A DNA stretch of 7,585 bases, taken from positions 1 through 7,585 of the forward strand of contig JAJOKI010000049.1 of the NCBI GenBank assembly GCA_021129915.1, in the 5' to 3' direction. The position numbers were made by a program, and so were the translations under genes. Shown in pieces: positions 5,802 to 7,585 of this stretch (positions are counted from its first letter, which is position 1; each line of letters starts with the position of its first letter). Origin of the DNA: Methanocellales archaeon (GTDB lineage: Archaea > Halobacteriota > UBA148 > JAJOKI01). The notes beneath the pieces were generated by a model, which saw only the letters and a program-made list of their open reading frames with translations, did no database searches and was not told where the DNA came from.

Positions 5802-6611
5802 ATGAGAAAAGTCGAACTCAAGCGCTTCCTCGAAGAGGATATTGGTTCAGGGGACATTACTGGAGCGGCGGTTCCGGACGTTCATGTTAAAGCACACATC
5901 AAGGCAGGCGAAGACGGTATTTTAGCCGGTCTCGAGGAGGCAGAGCAGATATTCGAGCATTTCGGACTTGATGTTCAATCTAAATTCAGAGATGGTGCTG
6001 AGTTCAAGAAGGGGGATGTGATTCTAAAAGTAAGTGGAAGTGCCAGATCAATTCTCGTCGGGGAGCGATTGGCGCTTAACTTTTTGGGACGAATGAGCGG
6101 CATCGCCACGCTCACCCGGTCATGTGTGAAGCGCAGTAAGGATGTGACAGTTGCCGGCACCAGAAAAACCACTCCAGGATTCAGGAAATTTGAGAAAAAG
6201 GCCATCAAAATAGGGGGAGGACATCCGCATCGGTTCAATCTGGGTGAAGCCGTCCTGATCAAGGACAATCATATCAAGATAGTGGGTTTAGAGGCAGTTA
6301 TCGATAAGGCACGAGAACTGTATCCTGAAAAGGAGATAGAGGTCGAAGTGGAGAATATAAACGATGCCATCAAGGCGGCACAGCTTGGCGCCGATACCAT
6401 AATGTTCGACAATATGGCTCCAGAGGATATCATGGACGCGGTGAAAAAAATAAAGGAAGCGGGCCTGCGAACTCGAGTGAAGCTTGAGGCATCTGGTGGC
6501 ATCAATACGGAAAACATCAGCGAATTCGCAAGAACTGGCGTCGATATTATATCACTTGGAGCACTCACACATTCTGCCCCATGGGTGAGCTTCAGTTTAG
6601 ATGTTCGTTAA
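5802..6611 (+). CDS. nadC: Nicotinate-nucleotide pyrophosphorylase (quinolinate phosphoribosyltransferase)
   Basis: NadC converts quinolinate and phosphoribosyl pyrophosphate to nicotinate mononucleotide, CO2 and pyrophosphate, the third step after NadX and NadA. The 269-residue protein (from the ATG at 5802) has the expected order: EEDIGSGDITG (11-21), GERLALNFLGRMSGIAT (87-103), AGTRKTTPGFR (118-128), KIGGGHPHRFNLGEAVLIKD (136-155), VEVEN (181-185), FDNM (202-205), LEASGGI (228-234) and SLGALTHSAP (251-260). R121, K122, H143, R144 and K154 are the likely phosphate- and substrate-binding residues. The frame is open back to 5679, but the added 41 residues are basic, unlike the family N-terminus, and lie over nadX, so the later ATG is right. 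It is transcribed away from nadX and nadA, and its stop overlaps that of the next gene. Confidence 0.96.
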   Translation: MRKVELKRFLEEDIGSGDITGAAVPDVHVKAHIKAGEDGILAGLEEAEQIFEHFGLDVQSKFRDGAEFKKGDVILKVSGSARSILVGERLALNFLGRMSGIATLTRSCVKRSKDVTVAGTRKTTPGFRKFEKKAIKIGGGHPHRFNLGEAVLIKDNHIKIVGLEAVIDKARELYPEKEIEVEVENINDAIKAAQLGADTIMFDNMAPEDIMDAVKKIKEAGLRTRVKLEASGGINTENISEFARTGVDIISLGALTHSAPWVSFSLDVR

Positions 6612-7585
6612 GAAAGAATGTCCTCCATCAAGTCGCTCTCGAGCTTGTCAAGCATTGGGATGCCTGTGACTTTTTCTGCAGTCTCTGATATAGATGCAAT
6701 ATCATTTCTGCTTATCAGATTCAGCTTGAACTTTCTTGAGCCGGCCATCAATTGCTTCAGACCCGTTCCAAGTCGGTCAACATAGTATGTATACAATCCA
6801 ACCGCACCAGCTGGGATATCACTGGCGCGTGCGCCATACTCATCCACCAGGTCGGACATTGTAATAAAGAACTGCTCTGGATTTGCACCATAATTTTGTT
6901 CAAATAACCTTGGCAATTTGCCCTTGTTCGCCAGCTCAACAAAGTGTTCCGCCTTCATCACTGCGGTTATCGGTGCCCTTGCCATCGCAATGGCTTTCAC
7001 ATGCGGACCGCTGCCCAGGTCACTCATTGCCATCGACTTGAACATCTGCGTTTCGTTGACGAACCCGCCCGCGAATGCGATATCTGGCACATATCTGCCC
7101 TTCTTCTTCAGCAATTCTATACATTTCATGACCTGCGCCTGTAGATACACAGTTGGGGTGGCGCACTCGTTCATCATCGGTACAGGACTCATGCCAGTCC
7201 CTCCGCCTGCGCCATCAAATGTAAGCAGGTCGATCTTTGCCTCCGAAGCCGCTTTGAGCGTGAATGCAGTTATTATGGGCCTGTATGCCCCAGTCTTGAG
7301 GAATACGCGCTTAGCTCCTTGAGCTCTTAGATTCTCTATGTCCTCTACAAAACTCTCATGCGTCGGAAATCCGACTCTGCTGTGCCTCTCAAATGTCTTG
7401 AACGCGCCATCTTTAAAAGCTCTCTGCACGCTTGGGTCCTCCGGATCCGGGAGTACAACATAGCCCCTTCTTTTTAGTTCTATCGCCTTGGTGAGGTCAT
7501 CGATTCTTACCTCGCCGCCGATAGCTTTGGCGCCCTGTCCCCACTTCCTTTCGATGATGTTGACCTCTAATTTAGAGAGTGCGTC
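6608..7585 (-). CDS. Glutamate-synthase-like FMN-binding domain protein (5' end missing)
   Basis: 325 C-terminal residues are visible; the frame stays open to the window edge, so the start lies outside. The protein matches the alpha/beta-barrel FMN domain of glutamate synthase (GltB/archaeal COG0069 type). It has KWGQGAKAIGGEVRI near the left of the visible part, GFPTHESFVEDIENLRAQGA, then LLTFDGAGGGTGMSPVPMMN, which corresponds to the DGHDGGTGASP flavin-binding loop, then IAFAGGFVNE and IAMARAPI. Classical enzymes follow this with a three-cysteine motif for a [3Fe-4S] cluster. Here only two cysteines exist (in NECATP and MKCIEL), and neither is at that place. It may therefore be a flavoprotein of different function. 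The GTG at 7427-7429 is internal, not a start. The gene converges on nadC with overlapping stop codons. Confidence 0.82.
   Translation of the reverse strand, partial: DALSKLEVNIIERKWGQGAKAIGGEVRIDDLTKAIELKRRGYVVLPDPEDPSVQRAFKDGAFKTFERHSRVGFPTHESFVEDIENLRAQGAKRVFLKTGAYRPIITAFTLKAASEAKIDLLTFDGAGGGTGMSPVPMMNECATPTVYLQAQVMKCIELLKKKGRYVPDIAFAGGFVNETQMFKSMAMSDLGSGPHVKAIAMARAPITAVMKAEHFVELANKGKLPRLFEQNYGANPEQFFITMSDLVDEYGARASDIPAGAVGLYTYYVDRLGTGLKQLMAGSRKFKLNLISRNDIASISETAEKVTGIPMLDKLESDLMEDILS

Noticed and set aside
7427..7429. GTG as the true start of the glutamate-synthase-like gene
   Set aside because: The frame continues upstream to 7585 with family residues such as KWGQGAK and GYVVLPDPEDP, so the gene begins beyond the window.

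Overview
The window looks like core-metabolism DNA from a euryarchaeon, probably related to methanogens or anaerobic methane/alkane oxidisers. The lineage is inferred from the gene set: an archaeal-type bifunctional fructose-1,6-bisphosphate aldolase/phosphatase, a UbiA-family enzyme resembling the archaeal ether-lipid synthase, the aspartate dehydrogenase route to NAD, a split class I fumarase, and TATA-like promoter elements. Genus cannot be set from the sequence alone.

Layout. Positions 1-107 hold a non-coding repeat element: an imperfect inverted repeat around a perfect 9-bp hairpin, flanked by two direct copies of a 21-bp GC-rich sequence. At 171-1561 (+) lie the alpha and beta subunits of an iron-sulfur fumarate hydratase. 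From 5733 down to 1515, five genes run on the minus strand: L-aspartate dehydrogenase (nadX), quinolinate synthase (nadA), a digeranylgeranylglyceryl-phosphate synthase-like prenyltransferase, FBP aldolase/phosphatase, and the broken remnant of an ArsR-like regulator. That remnant has three reading-frame breaks near its 5' end, and its tail overlaps the 3' end of the fumarase beta gene.

nadC (quinolinate phosphoribosyltransferase) starts at 5802 (+), divergent from nadX across 68 bp that contain a short inverted repeat with a TATA-like half on each strand. nadC meets, tail to tail, a partial minus-strand gene for a glutamate-synthase-like FMN protein. Both stop codons lie within one TTAA plus a flanking base.

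Together nadX, nadA and nadC give a complete de novo route from aspartate to nicotinate mononucleotide. Quinolinate synthase, FBP aldolase/phosphatase and ether-lipid synthesis all draw on dihydroxyacetone phosphate, directly or via glycerol-1-phosphate. This may explain the neighbourhood, but it is inference. I see no defence system, CRISPR array, transposase, tRNA or rRNA, and no convincing sign of a new multi-gene system. The most informative oddities are the frameshifted regulator, the repeat element, the shared divergent promoter and the cysteine-poor glutamate-synthase homologue.
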